Source: Prochlorococcus sp. AG-355-I20 (GTDB lineage Bacteria; Cyanobacteriota; Cyanobacteriia; PCC-6307; Cyanobiaceae). Taken from it: DNA of 53,288 nucleotides. Below the pieces are notes generated by a model. It saw nothing but the letters and a program-made list of their open reading frames with translations, did no database searches and was not told the DNA's origin. A program made the translations under genes and the position numbers. Numbering within the stretch: the stretch's first letter is position 1; each line of letters opens with the position of its first letter. Shown here in pieces: positions 38,464 to 47,146 of this stretch. The stretch is from assembly GCA_003280895.1 (NCBI GenBank), contig QCDM01000008.1:1-53288 (forward strand). Direction: 5' to 3'.

Positions 38464-39345
38464 TTATTGCATTTTTTCTAATGATAAAATTAAGCTTCTA
38501 AGTACTTTGGCTGCAACTATGCTACTTACTCCGCTTTTATCAATCTCTGGAGATAATTCCACAATATCTGAAGCCACAATTCTTAGGTCTTTTAAAGTTT
38601 TCAGTATTTCTTCAAAATCATTCCAAAAAAATCCTCCCGGTTCTGGAGTGCCCGTCCCTGCTAGTAAACTGGGATCAAACCAATCTAAATCTATTGTTAA
38701 ATAGATTGGAGACTGAGAGTATGGTATGAGAGCTTGTTTTAACTCATGTGCATTTCCTCCTGGACAAAATTTAACTAATTGGTTGTTGTTACGCATAATT
38801 TCAAATTCTTCTTTAGTCCCACTTCTAATTCCTACTTGCAAAATTTTTTTTTCAGGTAGCACTTCTAAGCATCTTTTCATAGTACAAGCATGACTATGTT
38901 CATTACCTATATATGATTCTCTTAAATCTGCATGAGCATCAAGTTGAACCAATATCAAATCTGGATATTTTTTTACTAATGCTTCAATAGCACCTCTTGT
39001 AATAGAGTGTTCGCCTCCAAGCATAATAGGACTAAGGCGTTTACTAATTAAATAATTTGTTGCTGATTTAACCGATTCAATAACGGACTTTGAGTCATTT
39101 TTATCAATTAGTATTGATCCAAAATCAACATACATAATATCCTCTAAGTCTTTTTTTATTTTTGGACAATATGTTTCTAAACAAGAACTGACTTGTCTTA
39201 TTGCTTCTGGACCAAATCTTGCGCCTGGTTTAAAAGAACATGTCCCGTCATAATTAACTCCAAATATACCAATTGAGCAATTCTCTGGACTCCTTTTTGC
39301 TCCCATATAAATTGCATTTTCGTTATCAAATAAATTTTTTGTCAT
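38464..39345 (-). CDS. speB: Agmatinase-family ureohydrolase
   Basis: The 293-residue ureohydrolase carries the two-manganese site motifs: LGGEHSITRG (about 115-124), VQLDAHADLR (about 137-146) and LTIDLDWFDPSLLAGTGTPE (about 215-234). Family members split agmatine to putrescine and urea, or arginine, or guanidino acids. The neighbour speE, one base away, favours agmatinase and polyamine synthesis. Arginase or guanidine hydrolase cannot be ruled out. It is part of the long minus-strand series. Confidence 0.88.
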   Translation of the reverse strand: MTKNLFDNENAIYMGAKRSPENCSIGIFGVNYDGTCSFKPGARFGPEAIRQVSSCLETYCPKIKKDLEDIMYVDFGSILIDKNDSKSVIESVKSATNYLISKRLSPIMLGGEHSITRGAIEALVKKYPDLILVQLDAHADLRESYIGNEHSHACTMKRCLEVLPEKKILQVGIRSGTKEEFEIMRNNNQLVKFCPGGNAHELKQALIPYSQSPIYLTIDLDWFDPSLLAGTGTPEPGGFFWNDFEEILKTLKDLRIVASDIVELSPEIDKSGVSSIVAAKVLRSLILSLEKMQ

Positions 39346-39346
39346 C

Positions 39347-40198
39347 TTATGAATCTAGTTCTTTTACAATTTTATTTGGCATCATTTTGAATGCTGCATT
39401 TTGAAAATTTAAATTCCAAATTTCACATCCTTTTTCTATTTTTAGGATTTCATCATAATTTTGCTTTGATAAATTTAGATTTTCTGAAGAAGCAAATGTC
39501 CAACTCCAAATCCCGCTTGGATATATAGGCACAAAGGAATACATAGTTTCAGAAACTTTAAATATATTCTTTAGGGTTTTCAAAATATTTATGTGAATAT
39601 TTTTGAAGGATTCAGGAGATTCGCTTTGAGTTGCTAGTATTCCACTTGGTCTAAGTATTCTTTTACATTCTTTATAAAAAGAATCTGAAAATAATAAATT
39701 TGAAAATTCTGAGGGATCTGAACTATCTATAAATATAACGTCGTAAAAATTATTTCTTGTTTTTTTGACCCATTTAACACCATCATCAACATGTATTTCT
39801 AATCTTTTGTCATTCCATGCTTCGCCTCCAACTTCTTTTAGAAATTTTTTAGATATTTTGATTACCTCCTCATCAATTTCTACTAGATTAATTTTTGATA
39901 TTTGAGAATATTTAACGCATTCTCTTAAAGTACCACCGTCACCACCTCCAATAATTAGTACATTAGATTTTTCGTTAATGCTACTTAATGCAGGATGCAC
40001 AAGACACTCATGATAATATTTCTCGTCTTTTAATGATGTCATCCAGCAACCATCTAACATTAAAGCTTTACCATAATATTCATTTTCAATAACAACAATT
40101 TCTTGATATTTTGAGGTTTTTTTAACTAGAATTTTCCCATTTAGGCCGAATCTTGAGCCTTTATGATATTCATCTATCCATGTTGTAATATTTGTCAT
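39347..40198 (-). CDS. speE: Spermidine synthase
   Basis: The enzyme transfers an aminopropyl group from decarboxylated SAM to putrescine. The 283-residue protein has the Rossmann-fold SAM-site motif IGGGDGGTLRECVKY (about 84-98), LVEIDEEVI, DVIFIDSSDPSEFSN (about 153-167) with the catalytic aspartate, and ATQSESP. The N-terminal EYYGKALMLDGCWMTS is family-typical. It overlaps the mazG stop by 4 bases and is followed one base later by speB. SAM decarboxylase is not in this window. Confidence 0.94.
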   Translation of the reverse strand: MTNITTWIDEYHKGSRFGLNGKILVKKTSKYQEIVVIENEYYGKALMLDGCWMTSLKDEKYYHECLVHPALSSINEKSNVLIIGGGDGGTLRECVKYSQISKINLVEIDEEVIKISKKFLKEVGGEAWNDKRLEIHVDDGVKWVKKTRNNFYDVIFIDSSDPSEFSNLLFSDSFYKECKRILRPSGILATQSESPESFKNIHINILKTLKNIFKVSETMYSFVPIYPSGIWSWTFASSENLNLSKQNYDEILKIEKGCEIWNLNFQNAAFKMMPNKIVKELDS

Positions 40199-41049
40199 TT
40201 GCTTTTAGAAATTTTTCCCGCCAGTTTTTGCTTGGCTATTTGCCAAAGCCGTTGAAAGTCTTTGGGAGTTTGTTTTTTAATATTATCTCCTGCATGCTCT
40301 TCGACGATTGAAAATCTATCTAAAAATTTTATATTAGTTTTTTGAAGAGCTGATTCAGGATTTATTTTTAAAAAGTTTGAGAGATTAAGAAGGGTAAAGT
40401 AAATATCCCCAAATTCATTTCTTATCTCTGAATCATTTTTACTTTTTATTGCTTCCTTTAATTCATTAATCTCTTCTTCTAACTTTTCAAAAATCTCATC
40501 AGTACTTTCCCACTTGAAACCATGTTCTTTAACAACATTTGTGATTTTATCTGTTCCAACCGTTGGCGGTAAATTTTTAATTTTCAAATTTAAATTTCTA
40601 CTAATTGAAGATTTCATATGAGGTGCTTCTTTTTCCAAGTTTTTTATATTTACCCAAATCTGTTGTGATTTTTTTAATGATACTTTTTCTTTTTTGTTAA
40701 AAATATATGGATGTCTATTAATAATTTTCTTGTTTAGATTTTTTATAATATCATTTAGTGCAAATTCTTTTTCTTCGTAACCGATTTCAGCATGAAGCAT
40801 TACTTGTAATAAAAGATCTCCTAACTCCTCACATATGTTATCTGCATTTTTTTCATATATCGCATCTATAAATTCATTACTTTCCTCATATAAAAATGGG
40901 ATTAACGATACATGAGACTGTATTTTCTGCCATGGGCAGCCCCAAGTTTTATCTTTTAATGCTTTGATATTAGATATTAAGATTTTAAAACTATTTATAG
41001 TCTCTAAATCGGAATTGCTTTCCAATTCATATCTATTGTTTGGGGACAT
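40195..41049 (-). CDS. mazG: Nucleoside triphosphate pyrophosphohydrolase MazG
   Basis: MazG hydrolyses (d)NTPs to monophosphates and cleans non-canonical nucleotides; it has also been linked to (p)ppGpp levels, and cyanophages carry their own version. The protein (284 residues from ATG at 41049) has two MazG domains. The first has GCPWQKIQSHVSL, then EESNEFIDAI and EELGDLLLQVMLHAEI. The second has GFKWESTDEIFEKLEEE followed by ELKEAI and EFGDIYFTLLNL. The acidic helix residues bind magnesium. A TTG at 41082 would extend it by 11 residues. It is divergent from tRNA-Val. Confidence 0.94.
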   Translation of the reverse strand: MSPNNRYELESNSDLETINSFKILISNIKALKDKTWGCPWQKIQSHVSLIPFLYEESNEFIDAIYEKNADNICEELGDLLLQVMLHAEIGYEEKEFALNDIIKNLNKKIINRHPYIFNKKEKVSLKKSQQIWVNIKNLEKEAPHMKSSISRNLNLKIKNLPPTVGTDKITNVVKEHGFKWESTDEIFEKLEEEINELKEAIKSKNDSEIRNEFGDIYFTLLNLSNFLKINPESALQKTNIKFLDRFSIVEEHAGDNIKKQTPKDFQRLWQIAKQKLAGKISKSK

Positions 41050-41147
41050 AGGATATATTTTATTAATTAAATTTTGCCTCAATCATGAAATATTTAAATA
41101 CTTAGTATAAATTTTTCAACTTCATCTATTAGAATGATTTATCATAA

Positions 41148-41219
<72 letters not shown>

Positions 41220-41234
41220 TTTATTATTTTTCTA

Positions 41235-41576
41235 ATGACTGAGATCGTCAATCTTTCAATCAGTCAAAGTGCTGCTTCAGAACTATCTAGGCAAGCTTCT
41301 TTTGGAGGTTCTCCAGGAGAAATGTCTATTGATTTGGTAGAGGATAAAAATTGTTCCGAAGGATGGATGCATATTAAATTAAGGCCAGGTAGATGTAATG
41401 GATCCCCTATTTCAAGAACTGAAGGAGTAACTTTATACGCGAATGTAAAAAAGTTTAATTTACTGAAAGATTTAAAATTAGATTATTACGGTGATTTGAG
41501 CGGAGGTGGATTTCTTATTTCAACACCAAAAAATGCAAAACGTTGTTCCTGTGGTTCTGGCTTTAAACTTTTGTAG
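41235..41576 (+). CDS. Divergent IscA/HesB-like (A-type iron-sulfur carrier) protein
   Basis: The 113-residue protein from the ATG at 41235 ends in KRCSCGSGFKLL, matching the C-terminal Cys-x-Cys-Gly motif of A-type carriers (C104, C106). LRPGRCNGSPIS (C54) may correspond to the first conserved cysteine; GDLSGGGFLISTP resembles the middle of the family. The segment between C54 and C104 is shorter than usual, so it is a divergent member. Such proteins deliver Fe-S clusters. The ORF stays open upstream to 41190, but that part lies inside tRNA-Val and is not coding. Confidence 0.75.
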   Translation: MTEIVNLSISQSAASELSRQASFGGSPGEMSIDLVEDKNCSEGWMHIKLRPGRCNGSPISRTEGVTLYANVKKFNLLKDLKLDYYGDLSGGGFLISTPKNAKRCSCGSGFKLL

Positions 41577-41577
41577 A

Positions 41578-41690
41578 ATGGATGTGTCTTTTTTTGCAAA
41601 CTAATATTATTTTCATTAATTGGCTGCTCTCAAGATAAAATAAACAAAAAGTTTATTGAAATAAATTTTGCACATGACAGAGATGAATGA
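41578..41690 (+). other. Possible tiny lipoprotein-like frame broken by a T7 run
   Basis: Between the IscA-like gene and valS one frame reads CKLILFSLIGC, then SQDKINKKFIEINF, ending at TGA 41688-41690. The LIGC fits a lipobox with a short hydrophobic stretch before it. There is no start codon in this frame, but an ATG at 41578 lies one base out of frame across a run of seven T (41589-41595). One extra T would join them into about 37 residues. It overlaps the valS start. It may be a chance pattern, a slippage-dependent ORF or a decayed gene. Confidence 0.25.
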
Positions 41691-44430
41691 TCAATTATCT
41701 TTAAAGAATTATTCACCTTTTGAAGTAGAGAAAAAGTGGCAAGAAAAATGGGAAAGTCTAAAGGCGTTTAGTCCTAACCCTGAGGATCATGGGGAGCCTT
41801 TTTGTGTTGTTATTCCGCCACCAAATGTAACTGGATCTTTGCATATGGGGCATGCATTTAATACGGCTTTAATAGATGTTGTAGTACGTTTTCAAAGACT
41901 TTTAGGTAAGAATGTTTTGTGTTTGCCGGGAACTGATCATGCTTCAATAGCTGTTCAAACTATTCTCGAAAAACAATTAAAAAGTGAAGGCAAAACAAGT
42001 GAAGATATTGGAAGAGATGAATTTCTTAAAAGAGCATGGAACTGGAAAGAACAAAGTGGTGGAAGAATAGTTTCTCAATTAAAAAGGATAGGATATTCAG
42101 TTGACTGGACTAGAGAAAGATTTACTCTTGATCAAAAATTAAATGAAGCAGTTATTGAGGCTTTTAATATTCTCTATAAAAAGAATTTAATTTATAGAGG
42201 CGAATATTTGGTTAATTGGTGCCCTGAATCTCAATCTGCTGTAAGTGATCTTGAAGTTGAAATGCAAGAAGTCAATGGTCATTTATGGCATTTTAAATAC
42301 CCTTTAATTTCTGAAAGTGGTGAACCTTTAGATAGGTACTTAGAAGTTGCAACAACAAGACCAGAAACTCTTTTGGGTGATACTGCTGTGGCAGTTAATC
42401 CAGATGATGATAGATATAAAGATTACATTGGTGTCAAAGTAAAAGTCCCTTTCGTTGATAGAGAAATACCTATTATCGCTGATTCACATGTTGATAAAGA
42501 TTTTGGTACGGGTTGTGTGAAAGTTACTCCAGCGCATGATCCAAATGATTTTGCAATAGGAAAAAGGCATAATTTAAAACAGATTAATGTAATGAACAAA
42601 GATGGAACTTTAAATATTAATGCAGGTATTTTTCAAAATTTAGATAGATATGAGGCTAGAAAGAAAATTATCAAAGAATTGGATAACTTAGGCCTTTTGA
42701 CAAAGATAGAGGATTATAAACATACGGTTCCTTTTTCTGATAGAGGTAAGGTGCCAATTGAACCTTTATTGTCAACACAATGGTTTTTGAAAATGGATGA
42801 AATATCACATGGATGTCTTAATGAAATTGATTCAAAAAAACCCTCGTTTATTCCTTCACGCTGGGAGAAAGTTTATAAGGATTGGTTAGAGAATATTAAT
42901 GATTGGTGTATCAGTCGGCAACTGTGGTGGGGGCACCAAATTCCAGCATGGTATGTTTTAGATGAATCTCAAGACTCAATAGAACAAAATACTCCATATG
43001 TTGTAGCGAGAAATGAAGAGGATGCCTTAATCGAAGCTAATAAAAAATTTGGATTAAATATTAAATTGGTTCGTGATAAAGATGTTTTGGATACATGGTT
43101 TTCAAGTGGTTTATGGCCATTCTCAACCCTTGGTTGGCCAAATACAAATGATCCCGATTTTAAAAAATGGTATCCAAATAGTGTTCTTGTTACTGGTTTC
43201 GATATTATTTTCTTTTGGGTGGCGAGAATGACAATGATGGGGAATACTTTTACGAATAATATTCCTTTTAAGGATGTTTATATTCATGGTCTAGTTCGAG
43301 ATGAAAACAATAAAAAAATGAGTAAAAGTTCAGGAAATGGAATTGATCCAATACTATTAATTGATAAATATGGTTCTGATGCTCTACGATTTGCTTTAAT
43401 TCGAGAAGTTGCAGGCGCTGGACAAGATATCCGGCTTGATTTTGATAGGAAAAAAGATACATCTTCAACTGTTGAAGCTTCAAGAAATTTTGCGAATAAA
43501 TTATGGAATGCAACTAAATTTGTGTTAATTAATAAAACTTATAATAATAATTATTCGCTTAATGCGAGTGATGAAGCCTCTTTAGAGTTATGTGATAAGT
43601 GGATTTTATCGAAATTGAATAAGGTAAATATAAAAGTCGCTGCTTTGTTGAAAGAATATAAATTGGGAGAATCTGCGAAACTACTGTATGAATTTACGTG
43701 GAATGATTTTTGTGATTGGTATGTAGAATTTGCTAAACAAAGGTTTAATAATAAAGAGACTAAAAATAGACAAATATCTGAAAAAGTTTTAATAAAAGTG
43801 CTCAATGATATTTTGGTAATGATTCATCCTTTTATGCCGCACATTACTGAGGAACTTTGGCATGTTCTGCAACTAAAACCAGATAATGCATTATTATCTC
43901 TTCAAAAATGGCCAATTCAAGAAAATAAATTTATTGATAATAAGCTTGATAATTCCTTTAAGCAACTCTTTGAAATTATTAGGCTTATTAGAAATTTGAG
44001 AGCTGAATTAGGTCTTAAGCCATCAGAAAAAGTTCCTGTATATTTAATTTCAGACAATGATGAATTGATTGATTTTTTAAAAACTTTAGTTGATGATATT
44101 CAAACCTTAACTAAATCTTCTGAAGTATTTATTTTTAAAACTAATGCTGTTGATAAAAAAGAGTTTGCTAAATCTTTTTCTGGGATAATTAGCGATTTAG
44201 AGGTTTACTTACCTTTTCAGGATTTTGTAAATATAGATTCATTAAAGGAGAGGTTAACCAAGGATTTAAAAAAGGTGACTATTGAATTAGAAAATTTAAA
44301 TAAGAGATTATCTAATAAAAATTTCGTTGATAAGGCTCCAAAAGATATTGTTGATGAATGCAGATTCAAATTAAATGAGGGTTCGGTACAAAAGGAAAGA
44401 ATTGCTAAAAAACTCCAACTTTTGAATTGA
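41674..44430 (+). CDS. valS: Valyl-tRNA synthetase
   Basis: The class I enzyme charges tRNA-Val and edits threonine. From the ATG at 41674 it has 918 residues. The HIGH motif is in PPNVTGSLHMGHAFN (about 48-62), the CP1 editing domain contains EVATTRPETLLGDTAVAVNP, and KMSKSSGNGIDP carries KMSKS (about 548-552). WWGHQIPAWYV is family-typical. The C-terminus (about 850-918) is the usual arm coiled coil with many Lys, Leu and Glu. A TTG at 41668 would add two residues; ATG at 41683 is possible too. tRNA-Val lies close upstream. Confidence 0.97.
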   Translation: MTEMNDQLSLKNYSPFEVEKKWQEKWESLKAFSPNPEDHGEPFCVVIPPPNVTGSLHMGHAFNTALIDVVVRFQRLLGKNVLCLPGTDHASIAVQTILEKQLKSEGKTSEDIGRDEFLKRAWNWKEQSGGRIVSQLKRIGYSVDWTRERFTLDQKLNEAVIEAFNILYKKNLIYRGEYLVNWCPESQSAVSDLEVEMQEVNGHLWHFKYPLISESGEPLDRYLEVATTRPETLLGDTAVAVNPDDDRYKDYIGVKVKVPFVDREIPIIADSHVDKDFGTGCVKVTPAHDPNDFAIGKRHNLKQINVMNKDGTLNINAGIFQNLDRYEARKKIIKELDNLGLLTKIEDYKHTVPFSDRGKVPIEPLLSTQWFLKMDEISHGCLNEIDSKKPSFIPSRWEKVYKDWLENINDWCISRQLWWGHQIPAWYVLDESQDSIEQNTPYVVARNEEDALIEANKKFGLNIKLVRDKDVLDTWFSSGLWPFSTLGWPNTNDPDFKKWYPNSVLVTGFDIIFFWVARMTMMGNTFTNNIPFKDVYIHGLVRDENNKKMSKSSGNGIDPILLIDKYGSDALRFALIREVAGAGQDIRLDFDRKKDTSSTVEASRNFANKLWNATKFVLINKTYNNNYSLNASDEASLELCDKWILSKLNKVNIKVAALLKEYKLGESAKLLYEFTWNDFCDWYVEFAKQRFNNKETKNRQISEKVLIKVLNDILVMIHPFMPHITEELWHVLQLKPDNALLSLQKWPIQENKFIDNKLDNSFKQLFEIIRLIRNLRAELGLKPSEKVPVYLISDNDELIDFLKTLVDDIQTLTKSSEVFIFKTNAVDKKEFAKSFSGIISDLEVYLPFQDFVNIDSLKERLTKDLKKVTIELENLNKRLSNKNFVDKAPKDIVDECRFKLNEGSVQKERIAKKLQLLN

Positions 44431-44432
44431 GA

Positions 44433-45029
44433 ATGAATATATTTCTTGAAAATATTTATAATCTGTCTTTTTTTTTTAATACTGGAATTGGGATCTTTTC
44501 GTTTGTTTGTATTTATATTTTAATTATTTTATTAATACTTCCAGCTTCTTGGTTATCTTTATTATCAGGTTTTTTATATGGCTCATATTTAGGATCTATT
44601 ATCGTTTTCATTTCCGCTTTCATAGGAGCATCAGTTGCTTTTTTTGTGTCAAAAAGTTTTTTTGCAAAAAAGCTAAAAAATCTTTTTAGCCGTTATCCAA
44701 AATTGATTGTCATGGAAAAAGTAGTAGAAAAAGGCGGACTGAAATTAATTTTTTTAGCGAGATTATCGCCGATATTTCCCTTCAGTATTCTTAATTATTT
44801 TTATGGTTTGAATAATGTTAAATTTAGAGATTTCTCTCTTGGTCTTATTGGAATAATTCCAGGAACTTTTCTGTATTGCTCAATAGGTAGTTTGGCAAAA
44901 AGTATTCAGGAGTTAAAAAATGTACAATCACCAAATAATTTATATATTACTATCGTTGGAATTATTTCAACTTTTTTAGTTGTATATTTTTTAGCTAAAT
45001 ACTCCAGGGAATATTTTGAAAAATCCTAA
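44433..45029 (+). CDS. TVP38/TMEM64-family (DedA-like, VTT domain) membrane protein
   Basis: The 198-residue membrane protein has five or six hydrophobic segments. Family marks are PASWLSLLSGFLYGSYLGS (about 36-54), the FIGASVAFFVSKSFF stretch, LIFLARLSPIFPFSILNYFYG (two runs, about 107-127) with the re-entrant-loop Arg and Pro residues, and GIIPGTFLYCSIGSLA. Related proteins are thought to be lipid scramblases or ion-coupled transporters. The ATG at 44433 follows the valS stop by two bases, so co-translation with valS is likely. Confidence 0.85.
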   Translation: MNIFLENIYNLSFFFNTGIGIFSFVCIYILIILLILPASWLSLLSGFLYGSYLGSIIVFISAFIGASVAFFVSKSFFAKKLKNLFSRYPKLIVMEKVVEKGGLKLIFLARLSPIFPFSILNYFYGLNNVKFRDFSLGLIGIIPGTFLYCSIGSLAKSIQELKNVQSPNNLYITIVGIISTFLVVYFLAKYSREYFEKS

Positions 45030-45033
45030 GAAT

Positions 45034-45186
45034 TTACTCTTTAATATTCCAATCTCTAATAGATGCAATTAAGATAAACCACAACAGTCTAATTTTACCT
45101 AGTAAAGTTTTGTTGGCTTCTAATTCGATATATTTTGCCTGTCCACAAGGTGTTTTAATGAAGTTGAAAACTGTTTTCTTCGTCAT
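45034..45186 (-). CDS. Small 50-residue hypothetical protein
   Basis: An ORF on the minus strand starts with ATG at 45186 and stops at 45034: MTKKTVFNFIKTPCGQAKYI, then ELEANKTLLGKIRLLWFILI, then ASIRDWNIKE. It has one hydrophobic stretch (about 33-42) flanked by charged residues, a protein-like composition and a weak GAGAG site upstream. It fills most of the otherwise empty stretch between the TVP38-like gene and the ligase and converges with the former by four bases. No family is recognised. I judge it more likely real than not because of its composition. Confidence 0.6.
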   Translation of the reverse strand: MTKKTVFNFIKTPCGQAKYIELEANKTLLGKIRLLWFILIASIRDWNIKE

Positions 45187-45303
45187 AAGTCTCTCAAAAA
45201 GTTCTGATAATAATTCTTACATTCTATAGTTGAGATTTTTGTTTTTTTTACTTAAAAACCACATTTTTCATTGACTACTTTGTTGAATATTATTTTTTAA
45301 AAT

Positions 45304-46632
45304 TTAAACTTTTTCTCCAGCTTTAAATCCTCTAAAGCATTTGAATCTAGGGAACCTAAGACTAAAAGCCACCGCATCCTTGGATTTAGTTCTAGCATCA
45401 GCTCTGATTTCTACAAGTTGACCAATAAGTTGATTCCGTTTTGACCAATATTCTTCACGTTGGATATCACTAAATCCGCTTCCACAACTAAGACTGTATT
45501 CATGCCCATCATCTTCACCTTCTACTATTAAAGCTCCTAGTCTACCTTTATTGCGACCTGTGCCTTCCTCAACAGATACAACCTTTAAAGTGACTTCAAT
45601 GAAAGGTTTTGCTTTTAACCAACTGTGTGTTCTTTTACATTCATATATAGCATCAGGATCTTTAATCATTACTCCTTCATATCCACCCTCTACAGCAGAT
45701 TTATTCAGCTCCACAAATCTTTTCTGTCCCTCATTGGTGTCGAGGTCTACATTTTCCCATTCAAGTGTTTTTATATGTCTAAGAAGTATAGAACGTTTTG
45801 CTACCCATTCTTTTACTAATAAACTTCTTGCTGTTTGACTAGTGTTCCATCTCCCTTTTTGGAAGTCTTCAAGGGGACATAAGTCAAATAGATGTAGAAC
45901 TGCGTCTTTTGTTTGTTTGCCATCTTTTCTATGAACCTGTTTCATTAAATCCTGAAAGTTAGCGCTCATTACTTCACCATCTAGGACTAAGTCATAAGGT
46001 GCAGGATCTTTTTTTAAGACGTTTTCAATTTCTGAGATAATATGACCAAAATTATGGAATTGTTTCCCATTACGAGAAAACATTTCTACTTTATTTTGTC
46101 TAATAATAGTTAAAACGCGCACACCATCTAATTTGATTTCAATTTGCTTTTTTCCTATCATTTTTTTTTCATGATTTGCACTGTCATGAGCTAAAGGACA
46201 AGAAAAAATAGGAATCGCATATTTGGGGAATTTCTTGGCTATCTTGTTGATTGTTTTTTCAGATACACCACATCTAAGATCTTTAATTAAAACTCTTCTA
46301 TAAAACCCATTCCACTCTTCTTTCGTGGCAGATTCCATAGCCGCAATAATTGCATCGCGCGCAGCGTGACCAGTAAGTTCTCTTTGAATAAGCTTATTTG
46401 CTAATTTTTTAAAATCTTTCCATAAAAAATTTTGACTTTTTTCGTTATCTTTTTCAGGGACAATTTTTACACCAAAAGTTACCAACGGATCAAGTGCCAT
46501 ACGGATGCCCTCAAAAAAATTATCTAGACCCAGATCCATTGCTTCTGAGATGATTTTTTCTTTATCTAATCTACTTGGGTGTAATTCTAGTTGATGTATT
46601 ATCTCTTCTTTAAACAATTCTTTTTGCCTCAC
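45304..46632 (-). CDS. ATP-dependent DNA ligase, phage-like type
   Basis: The 442-residue protein has an N-terminal helical region with ELTGHAARDAIIAAM and KDLRCGVSEKTINKIAKKFP, then the nucleotidyltransferase domain. The adenylated lysine lies in motif I, IEIKLDGVRV (about 172-181). Motif III-like LVLDGEVMSANF (about 216-227), motif IV-like EGVMIKDPDA and motif V WLKAKPFIEVTLKV follow, and the OB-fold ends LRFPRFKCFRGFKAG. This resembles the ATP-dependent ligases of T4- and T7-type phages more than the NAD-dependent LigA that bacteria use for replication. The role is probably accessory repair. The 46642-47061 gene lies 9 bases upstream on the same strand. Confidence 0.88.
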   Translation of the reverse strand: MRQKELFKEEIIHQLELHPSRLDKEKIISEAMDLGLDNFFEGIRMALDPLVTFGVKIVPEKDNEKSQNFLWKDFKKLANKLIQRELTGHAARDAIIAAMESATKEEWNGFYRRVLIKDLRCGVSEKTINKIAKKFPKYAIPIFSCPLAHDSANHEKKMIGKKQIEIKLDGVRVLTIIRQNKVEMFSRNGKQFHNFGHIISEIENVLKKDPAPYDLVLDGEVMSANFQDLMKQVHRKDGKQTKDAVLHLFDLCPLEDFQKGRWNTSQTARSLLVKEWVAKRSILLRHIKTLEWENVDLDTNEGQKRFVELNKSAVEGGYEGVMIKDPDAIYECKRTHSWLKAKPFIEVTLKVVSVEEGTGRNKGRLGALIVEGEDDGHEYSLSCGSGFSDIQREEYWSKRNQLIGQLVEIRADARTKSKDAVAFSLRFPRFKCFRGFKAGEKV

Positions 46633-46641
46633 AAGAAATTA

Positions 46642-47061
46642 TTAATTCACTTTTGCTATTCTGTCTATTTTCCAATCATTGTCAGTTTTTGCGAAAGTAA
46701 AATCTAATGGGAGCTCATCTTGTTTATCTTCTGATTTTAAATTCAAAGTTATTATGATTTGATCTTCTTGGACTCTAGGTCTTCCTGATTTTAAATTTCT
46801 GTATTTATTGAGGTTTAAACTAGCTAAAAATTTAAGAAAGTCTTGGCGCTTCACATGAGTTTTATAAGTTTTTGTAGTTAAACCATACGCTGCATCAATT
46901 CTGCCAGCAGCTATTTGATCAAAAAACTTTCTTACTAATGGATTAATTCCTCGGGCACTTATAACTAATTTGACTGCATTAAAAGTCCAAAAAGAAACTA
47001 GTACAGCTCCGCCAACTAATAATGCTTTAATTCCGATATCTTTAACTAGTGTTGCATCCAT
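46642..47061 (-). CDS. Membrane-anchored NTF2-like hypothetical protein
   Basis: The 139-residue protein has one N-terminal transmembrane helix (about 10-32), then a soluble domain: NPLVRKFFDQIAAGRIDAAY, a central helix, and alternating beta strands ending LPLDFTFAKTDNDWKIDRI. This resembles NTF2-like or DUF4864-type folds in which a helix-rich start is followed by a curved sheet with a conserved W. No catalytic residues are obvious. It is divergent from the SprT-like gene and 9 bases upstream of the ligase gene, so it probably shares a transcript with it. Confidence 0.7.
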   Translation of the reverse strand: MDATLVKDIGIKALLVGGAVLVSFWTFNAVKLVISARGINPLVRKFFDQIAAGRIDAAYGLTTKTYKTHVKRQDFLKFLASLNLNKYRNLKSGRPRVQEDQIIITLNLKSEDKQDELPLDFTFAKTDNDWKIDRIAKVN

Positions 47062-47146
47062 GTTGATTTGGTTTTTTTATTACTTTAAGAAAAGAAATCG
47101 TTTTTGATGACTTTTTTTGTCAAAATAATACTAAATTTAATCCATA

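Noticed and set aside
38426..38704. 92-residue plus-strand ORF overlapping the end of speB
   Set aside because: Nearly all of it is antisense to conserved agmatinase codons; no independent support.
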